Part shown: piece by piece, positions 1 to 8,766 of the stretch | Position numbering within the stretch: position 1 is the stretch's first letter | Layout: every line of letters starts with the position of its first letter | Source of the DNA: a bacterium | GTDB lineage: Bacteria; Vulcanimicrobiota; Vulcanimicrobiia; Vulcanimicrobiales; Vulcanimicrobiaceae | Direction: 5' to 3' | Length of the DNA: 27,385 nucleotides | NCBI GenBank assembly: GCA_021807065.1 | Contig: JAKAPO010000003.1 | Location: 1 to 27,385 of the forward strand | Position numbers and translations under genes: made by a program | Notes under the pieces: model-generated | The model's database searches: none | Seen by the model: only the letters and a program-made list of their open reading frames with translations | What the model was told of the DNA's origin: nothing

Positions 1-265
1 AAACGACTGCCGCTTCGCCGACCGCGCAGCGATACGGATCGTCACCGAAGGCTTCGAGGACTTCGACTTGGACGCCGAAGTAGCGCAGCGTGCGAACGAG
101 CGTCTCGTGCTGCTCGGCCGCGCGCGCGAACACCGCGCCCGGCTCGCCGTGCAAGGGGATGGCACGCTCGATGCGCGGGGAAGGGCGTACGGCGACGGCG
201 CAACGCATCGTTCCCGTCGGCGTCCCGATAAGGCGGGGCCCGAAATCAACAGGAGAGTGAGTCAC
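1..265 (-). CDS. DDAH / arginine-deiminase-family enzyme, N-terminal part (runs off the window)
   Basis: Only the first 88 codons are in the window; the gene continues beyond position 1. The GTG at 265 is chosen as start because an AGGGGAGG Shine-Dalgarno lies just upstream, and an internal ATG at 208 is a weaker alternative. The visible protein has VRPSPRIERAI, then a helix-like stretch (AAEQHETLVRTLRYFGVQV) and GEAAVV near the cut end. This is the layout of the first beta-alpha unit of N,N-dimethylarginine dimethylaminohydrolases, where a RRPSP-type motif is followed by a helix and an acidic EDxAVV motif. The family hydrolyses or transfers guanidino groups. The catalytic His and Cys lie in the missing part, so activity and exact substrate cannot be judged. 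The gene starts 39 bases after the stop of the beta-propeller gene, same strand, and is probably co-transcribed. An amidinotransferase-fold relative with another substrate is possible. Confidence 0.55.
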   Translation of the reverse strand, partial: MTHSPVDFGPRLIGTPTGTMRCAVAVRPSPRIERAIPLHGEPGAVFARAAEQHETLVRTLRYFGVQVEVLEAFGDDPYRCAVGEAAVV

Positions 266-304
266 TGCCTCCCCTTTCGCGGCCGGCGCAGGAGAGCCTC
301 GGGC

Positions 305-2560
305 CTACTTGCTCGCTTGAAATGGCGCGGTGTTTGCCGTCGGCTGAAAGCATGGTGCCAGGTCGGTCGCCAGCAGATCGGCGACAGCCAATGGCGGTAA
401 GCCGAGGATTTCCTCCTCGGTTTTCACGACGCTTGCGGTCGAGAGGTGGTCGTGGTCGGTAAACCCGCGCCGCGCATACGGGGAGACGACGAGCCCCTCG
501 ATCTTACCCGTGCCTTGTGGCACGACGAAGATAGCGGTGGAGCTCCACGCGGGTCCGTGTGAAATTGCGTCGACGATCGACCCAAGCGCGCTGTCGGCAT
601 CGGTACCGTCCCGAGTCGACGGAAGCGACACGTAGATGAAATCGGGAATGCGATTCGCGCGCTCGAGCGCTCCAAAGTCGCGCACGAACTCCTCGGCTCG
701 CTGTCGGTCGCTGACCCGGGGGTTCGCGGCCGCATACGCAGTATCGGTGTTGCCCTCGAGCGAGGCGAGCAGCGGAACGCCGAGGGTATAGAATCCGTCG
801 CGATATCCGGAGACTTCTTCCAGCGCACCGTAGTTGCGAAACGTCTCCCCGCCGCGCGCGACCGCACTGAAGATGAACCCTGCGCGCGGATAATCGTCGG
901 GATCCTGACCGAAACCGTCGTAAGGGGCGCTCAACTCGCCCAGCGCGGCATCGCGCTGCACCGGCAGGGTTGCCTGCGCGGCTACGGCCGTCTGCGACGC
1001 GATTGGGGGAAGCGGCGGCGCGTAGAGATTTCCGGCGATTGCAAAATTTCGCGCAAGCGCTTGAAAGTTCGGTGTATCGTAGCGATCGGCAGCCATCGCA
1101 ATATAGACGACGTGGCGGATCGCATCACTGCGTCGCAGCGAGCGAAGCGGCGGGACGAGCGCGTTCGGTTTGGCGTACGCCGCCGAGCGATTGTAACGGA
1201 GCGCCGAAAGCGTAGCCGGCCCGAGCGGGAGACGGCGCAGATCGATGCGTTGCAGCATTCCCCAACCTGAAACCCCATCCGCGTCCGTGATGTACAGGAA
1301 TCTTCCGTCACGCGAGAGAGCGAGGGACGACGGATACCATCCGGTCGGGATCAATCCGAGGCGATGCAGAAGCTCGGGGTTGTGCGCGTTGAGAACGGCA
1401 ACCGCGTCGATGCCGGCGAGTGCGACGTACAGACGCGAGCCGTCGCGCGAGAGTGCCTCGGCACTTGGCTGCGTGCCGTACGGAGCATTCGGGAAAAGAC
1501 GAAGATCGAGACCGTTGACGACATGTGGCCGCGGTTTAAGTGCCACGATCGCGACCCGATCGACGTTTGAAAGCGCGGCGTACGCGTACCGCCCATCGGC
1601 GCGAGCGACCAACGCACTTGGAATGATGCCACCGACGATTTTCGTGCCGTCGGGCACCGGGTCCATACGCACGAAGGATGTATCGTCCGGTCTTTGATCG
1701 AGACTACCGTCGCGTTCGAGCGGCACGACTGCGAGCGACGAGGCGCGCTCCGGATCGACGTCCGGCAACCCGAAGGTCGGCGCTCGCTGCGGACGCGTAA
1801 GGACGCGATACGAGGCGAGGCCTGCATTCAAAACGTAGACGCGATCGTTCGCAACGGCAACAGGGAAGGGTCGCAAGCCGACAGCCGCGCCATCGACCGC
1901 CGTACGGGAGGCGATGTCGATTGCGGCAACGATCTCGCCTACGCTTTCGACGACATACGCCATCCGGCCATCAGGAGAGATGGTAATCGAGGAAGGGAAG
2001 GCGCGGCCGTTGCCGGCGTAACCGGGCGACTCGGCGCGCGGCAATGCGATCGTCGCTTCAGGCGATAGCACGCCGTCGTAACCCAGACGGAAGACGCGAA
2101 CCACATCGTGCGGACCGTCGGACGCGAGCACGAGTATTTGCGCCGGATTTTGTGGATCGCGCACGACTGCAACACCGGAATAGAATGTGTCGCTCGGATC
2201 GTGATAGACGTCGACAACCCGCATTGCTCTCGTGTCCACGACCGCGAGCGAATAACCGGCGAAGAGCTGCGATCGAGGTCGCGGAGCGACGGCACCGTTC
2301 GTGCCGTCGTTGCTGATGACCGCGTAGCGATCGTCGGGTGAGAGCGCAACGCCTTGCGGATTCGTCCCCACGAAGATCGTCGTACCGACCGGAGCGGCGA
2401 TGCGGCCGTCCGGAAGCACCGCAGCCGTCGGGCGCTGCGGCGACGGCCCCGCAGGCCTGGTTCCGGACGGAGCACGATAAACGGTCAGGGGAACACGATG
2501 AGCCGTCGCGCCGAAGAAAACGGCGGCTGACGCCGCCGCCGCGAGAAAACGGAGCCTCAT
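305..2560 (-). CDS. Secreted YVTN-type beta-propeller protein with a degenerate phosphoesterase domain
   Basis: 751 residues. Residues 1-20 form a signal peptide (basic start, Ala-rich core). Residues about 55-445 contain repeated blade signatures such as GVALSPDDRYAVIS, SITISPDGRMAYVV and SLALSRDGRFLYITD, typical of YncE/lactonase-like seven-bladed propellers. Residues about 480-735 align by eye with the alkaline-phosphatase-fold phosphoesterase domain that often follows such propellers: IRHVVYI, FRNYG, then SALGSIVDAISHGPAW, STAIFVV, VVSPYARRG and EEILGLPPL. The usual metal-binding and catalytic segments are altered. ENRTYDQ is replaced by MAADRYDT, the DHTAG-type segment by STRDG, and the EDDAQ...DHVDAHR segment is collapsed to PQGTGKIEG. 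The domain is therefore probably catalytically dead. The start ATG at 2560 lies one base after the response regulator stop, so translational coupling is likely. It probably acts outside the cytoplasmic membrane; its ligand is unknown. Confidence 0.82.
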   Translation of the reverse strand: MRLRFLAAAASAAVFFGATAHRVPLTVYRAPSGTRPAGPSPQRPTAAVLPDGRIAAPVGTTIFVGTNPQGVALSPDDRYAVISNDGTNGAVAPRPRSQLFAGYSLAVVDTRAMRVVDVYHDPSDTFYSGVAVVRDPQNPAQILVLASDGPHDVVRVFRLGYDGVLSPEATIALPRAESPGYAGNGRAFPSSITISPDGRMAYVVESVGEIVAAIDIASRTAVDGAAVGLRPFPVAVANDRVYVLNAGLASYRVLTRPQRAPTFGLPDVDPERASSLAVVPLERDGSLDQRPDDTSFVRMDPVPDGTKIVGGIIPSALVARADGRYAYAALSNVDRVAIVALKPRPHVVNGLDLRLFPNAPYGTQPSAEALSRDGSRLYVALAGIDAVAVLNAHNPELLHRLGLIPTGWYPSSLALSRDGRFLYITDADGVSGWGMLQRIDLRRLPLGPATLSALRYNRSAAYAKPNALVPPLRSLRRSDAIRHVVYIAMAADRYDTPNFQALARNFAIAGNLYAPPLPPIASQTAVAAQATLPVQRDAALGELSAPYDGFGQDPDDYPRAGFIFSAVARGGETFRNYGALEEVSGYRDGFYTLGVPLLASLEGNTDTAYAAANPRVSDRQRAEEFVRDFGALERANRIPDFIYVSLPSTRDGTDADSALGSIVDAISHGPAWSSTAIFVVPQGTGKIEGLVVSPYARRGFTDHDHLSTASVVKTEEEILGLPPLAVADLLATDLAPCFQPTANTAPFQASK

Positions 2561-2561
2561 A

Positions 2562-3254
2562 TCACTTCTTGTCGAGCCGATACCCTATGCCGCGCACGCT
2601 CGACAGCTCGAGCGGCGCGTCGACTTCCGCGATCTTCTTGCGCAGCGCGGCGACGTGGACGTCGACCACGCGCGTCGGCACGCCGGACGTGTCATTCCAA
2701 ACGTGCTCGAGTATCTGCGCACGCGTCATCAACCGGCCCTCGGCTTCCGCGAGGAACCACAGCAGGCGAAATTCGAGTGCCGTCAACGATACGCTCTTCC
2801 CGTTTCTCGCCAACGAGTGGAAGTTGCGGTCGAGCTTCACGTCGCCGACTTCGAGCGTCGCGCCGCTCTCGGGTTCGTTGCGCAACCGGTCGCGACGACG
2901 CAAAAACGACGCGACGCGCGCGACCAGCTCGTTTGTCGAGAACGGTTTGGTGACGTAGTCGTCCGCGCCCAGGCCCAGCCCGAGGAGGACGTCTTGTTCG
3001 CGCGTGTGGCCGCTAACCATGAGAATGAACGTGCTGGTGGAGTTCGAGAGCGACGTGCAGACGTCGAGTCCGGAAATATCCGGAAGGCCGACGTCCAAGA
3101 TGACGAGGTCCGGATGGAACGCCGCTGCCTGCTCCAGGCCGTCCGCCCCGGTCGCCACACGCCGAACTTCGTAGCCGGCTCGTTCTAGAACGACCTGTTC
3201 GAGCCGCGCAACGTCGTCGTCGTCTTCGATGACGAGAATCTTAGCCGCAGCCAT
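2562..3254 (-). CDS. OmpR/PhoB-family DNA-binding response regulator
   Basis: About 230 residues in two domains. The receiver domain has the acidic cluster IEDDDD, the phospho-acceptor Asp in LVILDVGLPD (about residue 54), Ser in MVSGH and the conserved Lys in YVTKPF. The C-terminal winged helix shows LTALEFRLLWFLAEAEGRLMTR, VWNDTSGVPTRVVDVHVAALRKKI and the closing VRGIGYRLDKK, which is classic for this family. It binds DNA as a phosphorylation-driven dimer. A GTG at 3260 is also in frame, but ATG 3254 is preferred because an AGGTGAG Shine-Dalgarno overlaps that GTG. No histidine kinase is adjacent: malic enzyme lies upstream and the propeller gene directly downstream. It may regulate the neighbouring envelope and metabolic genes, but this is not shown by the sequence. 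Confidence 0.93.
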   Translation of the reverse strand: MAAAKILVIEDDDDVARLEQVVLERAGYEVRRVATGADGLEQAAAFHPDLVILDVGLPDISGLDVCTSLSNSTSTFILMVSGHTREQDVLLGLGLGADDYVTKPFSTNELVARVASFLRRRDRLRNEPESGATLEVGDVKLDRNFHSLARNGKSVSLTALEFRLLWFLAEAEGRLMTRAQILEHVWNDTSGVPTRVVDVHVAALRKKIAEVDAPLELSSVRGIGYRLDKK

Positions 3255-3272
3255 ACTCACCTGGCGCTTTTG

Positions 3273-4715
3273 TTAGAGGGCGCGCTGCTCCTCCCCCTCC
3301 ATCTTGCCGGTCGCGCGCCGAGCGACGCCCTCCTCGACCGCAGCGCTTGCGACGGCCTTGGCAACCGCGTCTACCACGCGATGGTCGAAGACGCTGGGAA
3401 CGATGTACTCCGCGTTTCGCTCTTCGTCACCGACGATCGAAGCAATAGCGTACGCGGCGGCAAGCTTCATTCGCTCCGTAATGCGCCGGGCGCGGACGTC
3501 CAGCGCGCCGCGGAAGATGCCGGGGAAGGCAAGCAGGTTGTTCACCTGGTTTGGAAAATCGGAGCGCCCCGTCGCGACGACGGCCGCTACCGGGGCCGCG
3601 ACGTCGGGCATGATTTCGGGCGTCGGATTCGCCATCGCAAAGACGATCGGATCGCGTGCCATGGTACGGATGTGTGCGGGCTGCAAGATGCCGGGTGCCG
3701 AGACTCCGATGAAGACGTCCGCACCCCGTAAGACTTCGGCTAGTTCGCCACGGCGGTTTTCGCGATTGGTATGCTCGGCAAGCCACCGCCAGTGCGAATC
3801 CTCGTAACGATCGTCGCGGTTGAGCGCCCCGTGACGATCGACGGCAATCACGTCGCGCAGACCGGCGTCGAGGAGCATCTTGATCGTGGCGGTTCCGGCA
3901 GCACCGCTGCCCGCGACGATCGAATGCATCCAGTTCAAACGCTTCCCGACGCCGCGCGCAGCGTTGATGAGGGCTGCCAAGATCACGACGGCCGTCCCGT
4001 GCTGGTCGTCGTGCATCACCGGAATGTCGAGCGAATCGACCAGCCGTTCCTCGATCGCGAAGCAACGCGGCGCGGAGATATCTTCCAAGTTGATGCCGCC
4101 GAATGCGGGGGCGATGTGTTGGATCGTCGCAACGATCTCGTCGGCGTCGGTCGTGTCGAGGCAGATCGGAAAAGCGTCGATTCCCGCAAACTGTTTGAAG
4201 AGAATCGCCTTGCCTTCCATTACCGGAAGCGCGCCAAGGGGGCCAATGTCTCCCAGGCCGAGTACGGCGGTGCCGTCGGAAACGACGGCCACCGTGTTGC
4301 GTTTGATCGAGAGCTGGAACGCCTTCGTGGGATCGGCTGCGATCGCCATCGAGACGCGAGCAACGCCCGGCGTGTAGACGGTGGAGAGATCCTGACGCGT
4401 CTTCACCGGAAATTTCGGCTCGATCGTCACCTTACCGCCGAGGTGGGCGAGAAACGTCGCGTCCGAAACGAATATGACACGCGCGTTGTCGAGTTCTTCG
4501 ACGCAGCGCCGAACCTCGGCGGCAATGATGTCCGAGCTGACGTTGACCGTTACGTCACGTATGACGCCGCTTCGGGTCACCGAATGCATGTCGACCGCTA
4601 CGATGACGCCGCCGGCATCGCCGATTGCGTTTGCAAGGATGCCGAACGCTCCCGGCGTGTTCGGCATTTCGATGCGCATGACGATGCTGAACCCTATTGC
4701 AGTCGGAGGAATCAT
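3273..4715 (-). CDS. Malic enzyme with N-terminal ACT domain
   Basis: 480 residues. Residues about 8-90 are an ACT-type ligand-binding domain (FSIVMRIEMPNTPGAFGILANAI). The remainder is a bacterial malic enzyme that oxidatively decarboxylates malate to pyruvate with NAD or NADP. Visible motifs are STVYTPGVA with the catalytic Tyr (about 114), MEGKAILFK with the catalytic Lys (about 169), NLEDISAPRCF and PVMHDDQHGTA for the metal ligands, and VAGSGAAGTA for the Rossmann nucleotide-binding loop. NPTPEI and FPNQVNNLLAFPGIFRGALD are also family hallmarks. There is no phosphotransacetylase-like C-terminal extension, so this is the short form. ATG 4715 is preceded by GAGAAGG. It begins 15 bases after the stop of the upstream carboxypeptidase gene. 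The ACT domain suggests allosteric control by a small molecule, perhaps an amino acid. Cofactor preference cannot be read confidently. Confidence 0.95.
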   Translation of the reverse strand: MIPPTAIGFSIVMRIEMPNTPGAFGILANAIGDAGGVIVAVDMHSVTRSGVIRDVTVNVSSDIIAAEVRRCVEELDNARVIFVSDATFLAHLGGKVTIEPKFPVKTRQDLSTVYTPGVARVSMAIAADPTKAFQLSIKRNTVAVVSDGTAVLGLGDIGPLGALPVMEGKAILFKQFAGIDAFPICLDTTDADEIVATIQHIAPAFGGINLEDISAPRCFAIEERLVDSLDIPVMHDDQHGTAVVILAALINAARGVGKRLNWMHSIVAGSGAAGTATIKMLLDAGLRDVIAVDRHGALNRDDRYEDSHWRWLAEHTNRENRRGELAEVLRGADVFIGVSAPGILQPAHIRTMARDPIVFAMANPTPEIMPDVAAPVAAVVATGRSDFPNQVNNLLAFPGIFRGALDVRARRITERMKLAAAYAIASIVGDEERNAEYIVPSVFDHRVVDAVAKAVASAAVEEGVARRATGKMEGEEQRAL

Positions 4716-4730
4716 GAGACGACCTTCTCG

Positions 4731-6275
4731 CTAGAACTCGGATATCCGGTCGATAGCGTGCACCATCGCGCCGTCGGGATCGCCGGGCGAACCGTCGATC
4801 GTGAAAGCAAAGACGAGCGTGCCGTGATGCCGGGATGCGACATATCCCGCAAGCGATGAGACGCCGGTCAGGTGTCCCGTCTTCGCGCGCACCCTGCCGA
4901 GCGCCGAGGTAAAGGGATAGTCGTCGACGGTTCCGTCGCGACCGCCCTGCGGCAGAAGGTCGTAGAAACCGCGCTCCTGCGGCAGCTGCAACGCTCGCAC
5001 CAGAACCGTGGCAAGCGTGAGCGCTGCAACGCGATTCGCCTCTGCCAGACCACTGCCGTCGACGAGACGTAGGCCCGGAGTCGGAATCCCTCGCACTCGC
5101 AGATCGCGCCGCTCCACGGCAAGACCCGCCGCATCGCTTCCTACCCCGCCGTAGAGCAATCCGAGCGTCCGCATCAGCTGCTCGGCGTAATGATTGTCGG
5201 AAAGATAGAGCATGTGGCGTTCGAGCGCGCGCAGCGATGCGGATCGGTGATCCCAGAGCACGATCCTCTGCCGCGGAGCGACGCCGACGCCGGGTGCGGA
5301 CCCAACCGAGATGTCGTCCTCACGAAGAATCTGCGTCAAAACTGCGCCTGCATAATGCGCCATGCCATGGACCGGAACCCATTCCCGGTCGATTGTACCG
5401 GCTGGGATCGAGCCCGAGAGCGCAAAGTCGTTTGGCGTACCGAGCGCGGCAACGACGACGCTTGGATCGTCCGTAGCGCCAACCGTTATCACGTCGCCCC
5501 GTGCGCGTACGTCGTCGCTCCACGGATTAACGCTCGCAACTGCGGGCGATCCCACCGAAGTACCGCGGATGTCGAACTCGACGGTTCCGTCGTCGAGCGA
5601 GATCGCACTGGTCGGTGCATGATAATCCTCATTTGCGTCATCGGGATTCCAATACGGATTGATTTCGGGGCCGCGAAATGCTGAAGCATCGACCATCACG
5701 TTTCCGGCGACGCGCCGGACGCCGGCTCGCCACAAGGAGCGTGCCGCAGCATCGAGATCGCTGCTGCGCAACGACGGATCTCCCGAACCGACGAGCCACA
5801 GGTTTCCCGGTACGGTGCCGCCTTCGACGTTCGCCGATGCCACCAATACAGTGTCGTAACGATAACCCGCGCCGAGAAGATCGAGCGCCGTCGTCCCGAC
5901 GATGAGCTTCTCGACCGAGGCGGGTTTTACGGCAACCCGCGCATGCTCAGCGTAGAGAACGCGGCCGCGCGAGTCCATGACGCAGAGCGACCAATGGCGC
6001 GCGCCCGCGAGCGCCGGCCGGAAGGCCGTACGAAGCGCGGCGCGCAGGCGAGCGGCTTGCGAGAACGTCCACCGCGGTGGCTTCGAGGCCGCTATCGGTG
6101 CCGATGCCGCGTCACGTACCGGAAGCGTGACGGAGGCCGGGCGATCCTCGTGCAGCGCGAAGGCAAACAAGACACCGGCCGCGATGACGGTGAAACCGAG
6201 CAGAAGCCTAGCGCGCCGAGCGCTAGCGCGGTGATATCGCCTCGAGCGACTCCCGAAGTCTCTGTTGCTGTTCAC
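4731..6275 (-). CDS. dacB: D-alanyl-D-alanine carboxypeptidase/endopeptidase, PBP4 type (peptidase S13)
   Basis: 514 residues. After a basic N-terminus a single hydrophobic segment (about 24-41) acts as signal peptide or membrane anchor. All three penicillin-binding active-site motifs are present: SVEK (Ser120, Lys123), SDN (359-361) and KTG (465-467), with VDGSGLAEANRVA between the last two, as in DacB/PBP4. The long insertion between the first two motifs is typical of class C low-molecular-mass PBPs. The enzyme trims or cleaves peptidoglycan peptides in the periplasm or cell wall. The start is uncertain. The only obvious in-frame start before the hydrophobic segment is GTG 6275, which overlaps the end of the aminopeptidase gene by 53 bases and lacks a clear Shine-Dalgarno, so coupled translation is likely. 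Malic enzyme follows after 15 bases. Confidence 0.93.
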   Translation of the reverse strand: MNSNRDFGSRSRRYHRASARRARLLLGFTVIAAGVLFAFALHEDRPASVTLPVRDAASAPIAASKPPRWTFSQAARLRAALRTAFRPALAGARHWSLCVMDSRGRVLYAEHARVAVKPASVEKLIVGTTALDLLGAGYRYDTVLVASANVEGGTVPGNLWLVGSGDPSLRSSDLDAAARSLWRAGVRRVAGNVMVDASAFRGPEINPYWNPDDANEDYHAPTSAISLDDGTVEFDIRGTSVGSPAVASVNPWSDDVRARGDVITVGATDDPSVVVAALGTPNDFALSGSIPAGTIDREWVPVHGMAHYAGAVLTQILREDDISVGSAPGVGVAPRQRIVLWDHRSASLRALERHMLYLSDNHYAEQLMRTLGLLYGGVGSDAAGLAVERRDLRVRGIPTPGLRLVDGSGLAEANRVAALTLATVLVRALQLPQERGFYDLLPQGGRDGTVDDYPFTSALGRVRAKTGHLTGVSSLAGYVASRHHGTLVFAFTIDGSPGDPDGAMVHAIDRISEF

Positions 6276-8766
6276 GAAGTTCGTCTAGATCCGTCCGCAG
6301 CGACGTTACTGCGGCTGGTACGCTACGACTTTCTCTAATGCGTGTTGCCGACTCTGCAGCCCGGCGGCGCACCCTGCCGTCGAAACCGCTCTGCACGAGG
6401 CGATCGAGGGCGGGCAGAAGGCGGCTATCTTCGGTCGCGCCGGCGGCATCGATCGCCGCTACCGCGACGAGCAGCATTGGATCGTCGAGCAATCGCTCGA
6501 GCGCTTCCACGAGATGCGTCCTTTCGCTCTCGATCAACACGCACGCTCGCCCTATCGCCTGTGCGGCCGCCATGCGCACGCCGACCGGCCGCACCGGGGC
6601 GCACGCATCGAGCATCGTGGCAATGGCGCGAGCATCGGCCAGCTCGCCTAATCCTCGCACGGCTCCGGCCTCGACCGTCCCGTTCCACGTGGCGCCCTCT
6701 GCCGCGGCGATCAGCGTGTCGAGCGCGCGGGGATCGCGCGTTTTCCCGAGCGCCGTACACGCAGCCGCTCGCACGAAATACGACGCATCGCGCTCGATGC
6801 ACGCGAGCAGCGCGTCCGCCACGCGGGTGTCGCGAAAGAAGCCGAGCGCCGCTGCAACCGCGCGGCGTACTTTTGGGTGCTCGTGTCCGAGCGCGAGCAG
6901 CAGGATGGCTTGAGCCCAGGGAGCGCGCGTCTCGCCGAGCGCGGCCGCCGCGGCCTCGAGCACCCCCCAGAACCTCTCGCGCTCGAATGCGCGCCCCAAT
7001 GCCTCCCACGCCTTTCGCGATCCGTCCCTTGCCAGTTCGCGCGCAGCGCGAATGCGTGCGATCGCATCGGGATCGCCAAGCAGAGCCGCGCTCGCGAAAT
7101 CCACGCCGAGCTTGTAGGTTGCGTTCCCGAGAACGAACGCTCCGGGATCGATGCGTACGAGTTTGGGTTCCCTATCGAGCGCAACCGCCACCGTCTCGTG
7201 CGCGCGCTCGACGTGCACGCGCACCCGCCGCTCCTCGGGAAGCGTGCCCCGGCGATCGCGTGGCAAATCCTCCGGCACCGCCGGCACGAACCCAACTTCG
7301 AAATCGAAGACTGCTGCCGGATGCTCGGCATCGACGCTCTGCCGCTGATCCACGGTCAGCGTCGCGACGCGGCGCTGCTCGTCCCAAGCGACGCGATACT
7401 CGAGTTCGGGGTGCCCCGACCCGAAAATCCAACGATCGAAGAAGCCCCGCATGTTCCGGCCGGTCGCCTCTTCGACAGCGCGAATGAGGTCGATCGTCTC
7501 GACGTTGCGTTGCGCGTTTTGCTCGACGTATCGCGCGATCGCTCGGAAGAAACGGGCGTCGCCGAGTTCGCCGCGCAGCATGTGCAGCACCGCGGCGCCT
7601 TTCTCGTACAAGTGCCGGTCGAACAGCTCGATGGGATCGCGGTAGCGATTGTACACGATCGGCCGGCGGTAGCGCCGCCGGTCTTCTTCGAGATATCGCT
7701 CGAGGCCGGTGAAGATGTCGTACAGGTACTCGTCGTAGCCGAGATCTTCTTCTCGCCAGAGGCATTCGAAGAAAGTGGCGAAGCCTTCGTTGAGCCACGC
7801 GTGCGACCAATCGCGGCACGTGAGCAGATCACCGAACCATTGATGAGCGAGCTCGTGCGCGACGAGTGGATCGCTCGAAAAGTCGAGGTGGGCGGTTGCA
7901 TCGTGCAACGTCAGGTCGGTCTGCGTCGTCGCGGAGGTATTCTCCATGCCGCCGAAGATGAAATCGCTCACTGCGATCTGCGAGTATCGAGCGTACGGGT
8001 ACGGCGTGCCGATGCGCCGCTCGAAAAAGTCGATCATGCGCGGCGTGTTGCCGAAGGCGCGCTTCCCGTCGTCTTCGCGACCGGGCAAGACGTAGGCGAA
8101 AACCGGCACGTTGCGCGCTCCCGCCTCGCCTTGCGCGAGCTCCACAAACGGCCCGGCTACGAGCGTCATGAGGTACGTGCTATGCGGAACGTCCTGCCGG
8201 TAGCGGTAGATCGTGCGATCACCCTCGTCGCGCCGTTCGACGAGTTCGCCGTTGGAAAGCGCGAACTGGCCCTTCGGAACGACGATGGTCGCCGAGGTCG
8301 TCTGTTTCTCGTGTGGGTAGTCGAAGCACGGAAACCAGAATCTGGCGTTTTGATCTTGGCACTGCGTCCAGACGTGCGGAACGCGCGGCGTTTCGGCCGT
8401 ATTGCGAATAAAAAATATGCCGTGACGCGGCTGTTCGACACGATAGGCGATCGTAAACGTCGTCGCCTCGCCTGGCCGTAGCTGCGGCTCGAAATGCACT
8501 TCGAGTTGGTCGCCGCGATGCGCGTAGCGTTGCGGCTTCCCGTCTCGTTGCACCGACCGCACGCGGAAATCGACTGCGTCGAGTACAACCTTCGTAACCT
8601 CTTCGTCGAGCGCCCGCACGGTCGTCGCGCATCGCCCGTCCAACGCTGCCGCCTCGATATCTGGAACGAGGTAGAGGTCGATGTGCTCGACGTCGACGAC
8701 TTTGTCGGGACCATAGTGCGGCGTCGCGCCCGGCAGCGCGAAAGCGCGTCTCTCTTCGAAACTCAT
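6223..8766 (-). CDS. M1-family (aminopeptidase N-like) zinc metallopeptidase with C-terminal HEAT repeats
   Basis: 847 residues without a signal peptide, so probably cytoplasmic. The N-terminal beta domain (about 20-210) includes a WTQCQ...WFPCFDYP block. The catalytic domain has GGMEN (272-276, the exopeptidase motif, usually GAMEN), HELAHQWFGD with zinc ligands His304 and His308, and WLNEGFA with the third ligand Glu327. Tyr387 in LYEKGAAVLHML is the likely transition-state Tyr. From about residue 575 to 810 the protein consists of Ala-rich helical repeats (for example VRRAVAAALGFFRDTRVADALLA) resembling HEAT/PBS-lyase repeats, in place of the usual long ERAP-type C-terminal domain. The end (ELREQQQRLRESLEAI) may be a short coiled coil. 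It removes N-terminal amino acids from peptides. The ATG at 8766 shares one base with the stop of the SDR gene (TAATG). Confidence 0.95.
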   Translation of the reverse strand: MSFEERRAFALPGATPHYGPDKVVDVEHIDLYLVPDIEAAALDGRCATTVRALDEEVTKVVLDAVDFRVRSVQRDGKPQRYAHRGDQLEVHFEPQLRPGEATTFTIAYRVEQPRHGIFFIRNTAETPRVPHVWTQCQDQNARFWFPCFDYPHEKQTTSATIVVPKGQFALSNGELVERRDEGDRTIYRYRQDVPHSTYLMTLVAGPFVELAQGEAGARNVPVFAYVLPGREDDGKRAFGNTPRMIDFFERRIGTPYPYARYSQIAVSDFIFGGMENTSATTQTDLTLHDATAHLDFSSDPLVAHELAHQWFGDLLTCRDWSHAWLNEGFATFFECLWREEDLGYDEYLYDIFTGLERYLEEDRRRYRRPIVYNRYRDPIELFDRHLYEKGAAVLHMLRGELGDARFFRAIARYVEQNAQRNVETIDLIRAVEEATGRNMRGFFDRWIFGSGHPELEYRVAWDEQRRVATLTVDQRQSVDAEHPAAVFDFEVGFVPAVPEDLPRDRRGTLPEERRVRVHVERAHETVAVALDREPKLVRIDPGAFVLGNATYKLGVDFASAALLGDPDAIARIRAARELARDGSRKAWEALGRAFERERFWGVLEAAAAALGETRAPWAQAILLLALGHEHPKVRRAVAAALGFFRDTRVADALLACIERDASYFVRAAACTALGKTRDPRALDTLIAAAEGATWNGTVEAGAVRGLGELADARAIATMLDACAPVRPVGVRMAAAQAIGRACVLIESERTHLVEALERLLDDPMLLVAVAAIDAAGATEDSRLLPALDRLVQSGFDGRVRRRAAESATRIRESRSVPAAVTSLRTDLDELREQQQRLRESLEAISPR

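Noticed and set aside
3771..4859. 362-codon plus-strand open frame opposite malic enzyme
   Set aside because: It is antisense to a fully motif-supported enzyme and its composition is Arg/Asp-rich shadow sequence.
6877..8481. 534-codon open frame on the plus strand opposite the aminopeptidase gene
   Set aside because: It mirrors the M1 coding frame in a high-GC gene, has no ribosome site or domain, and the minus strand carries all catalytic motifs.
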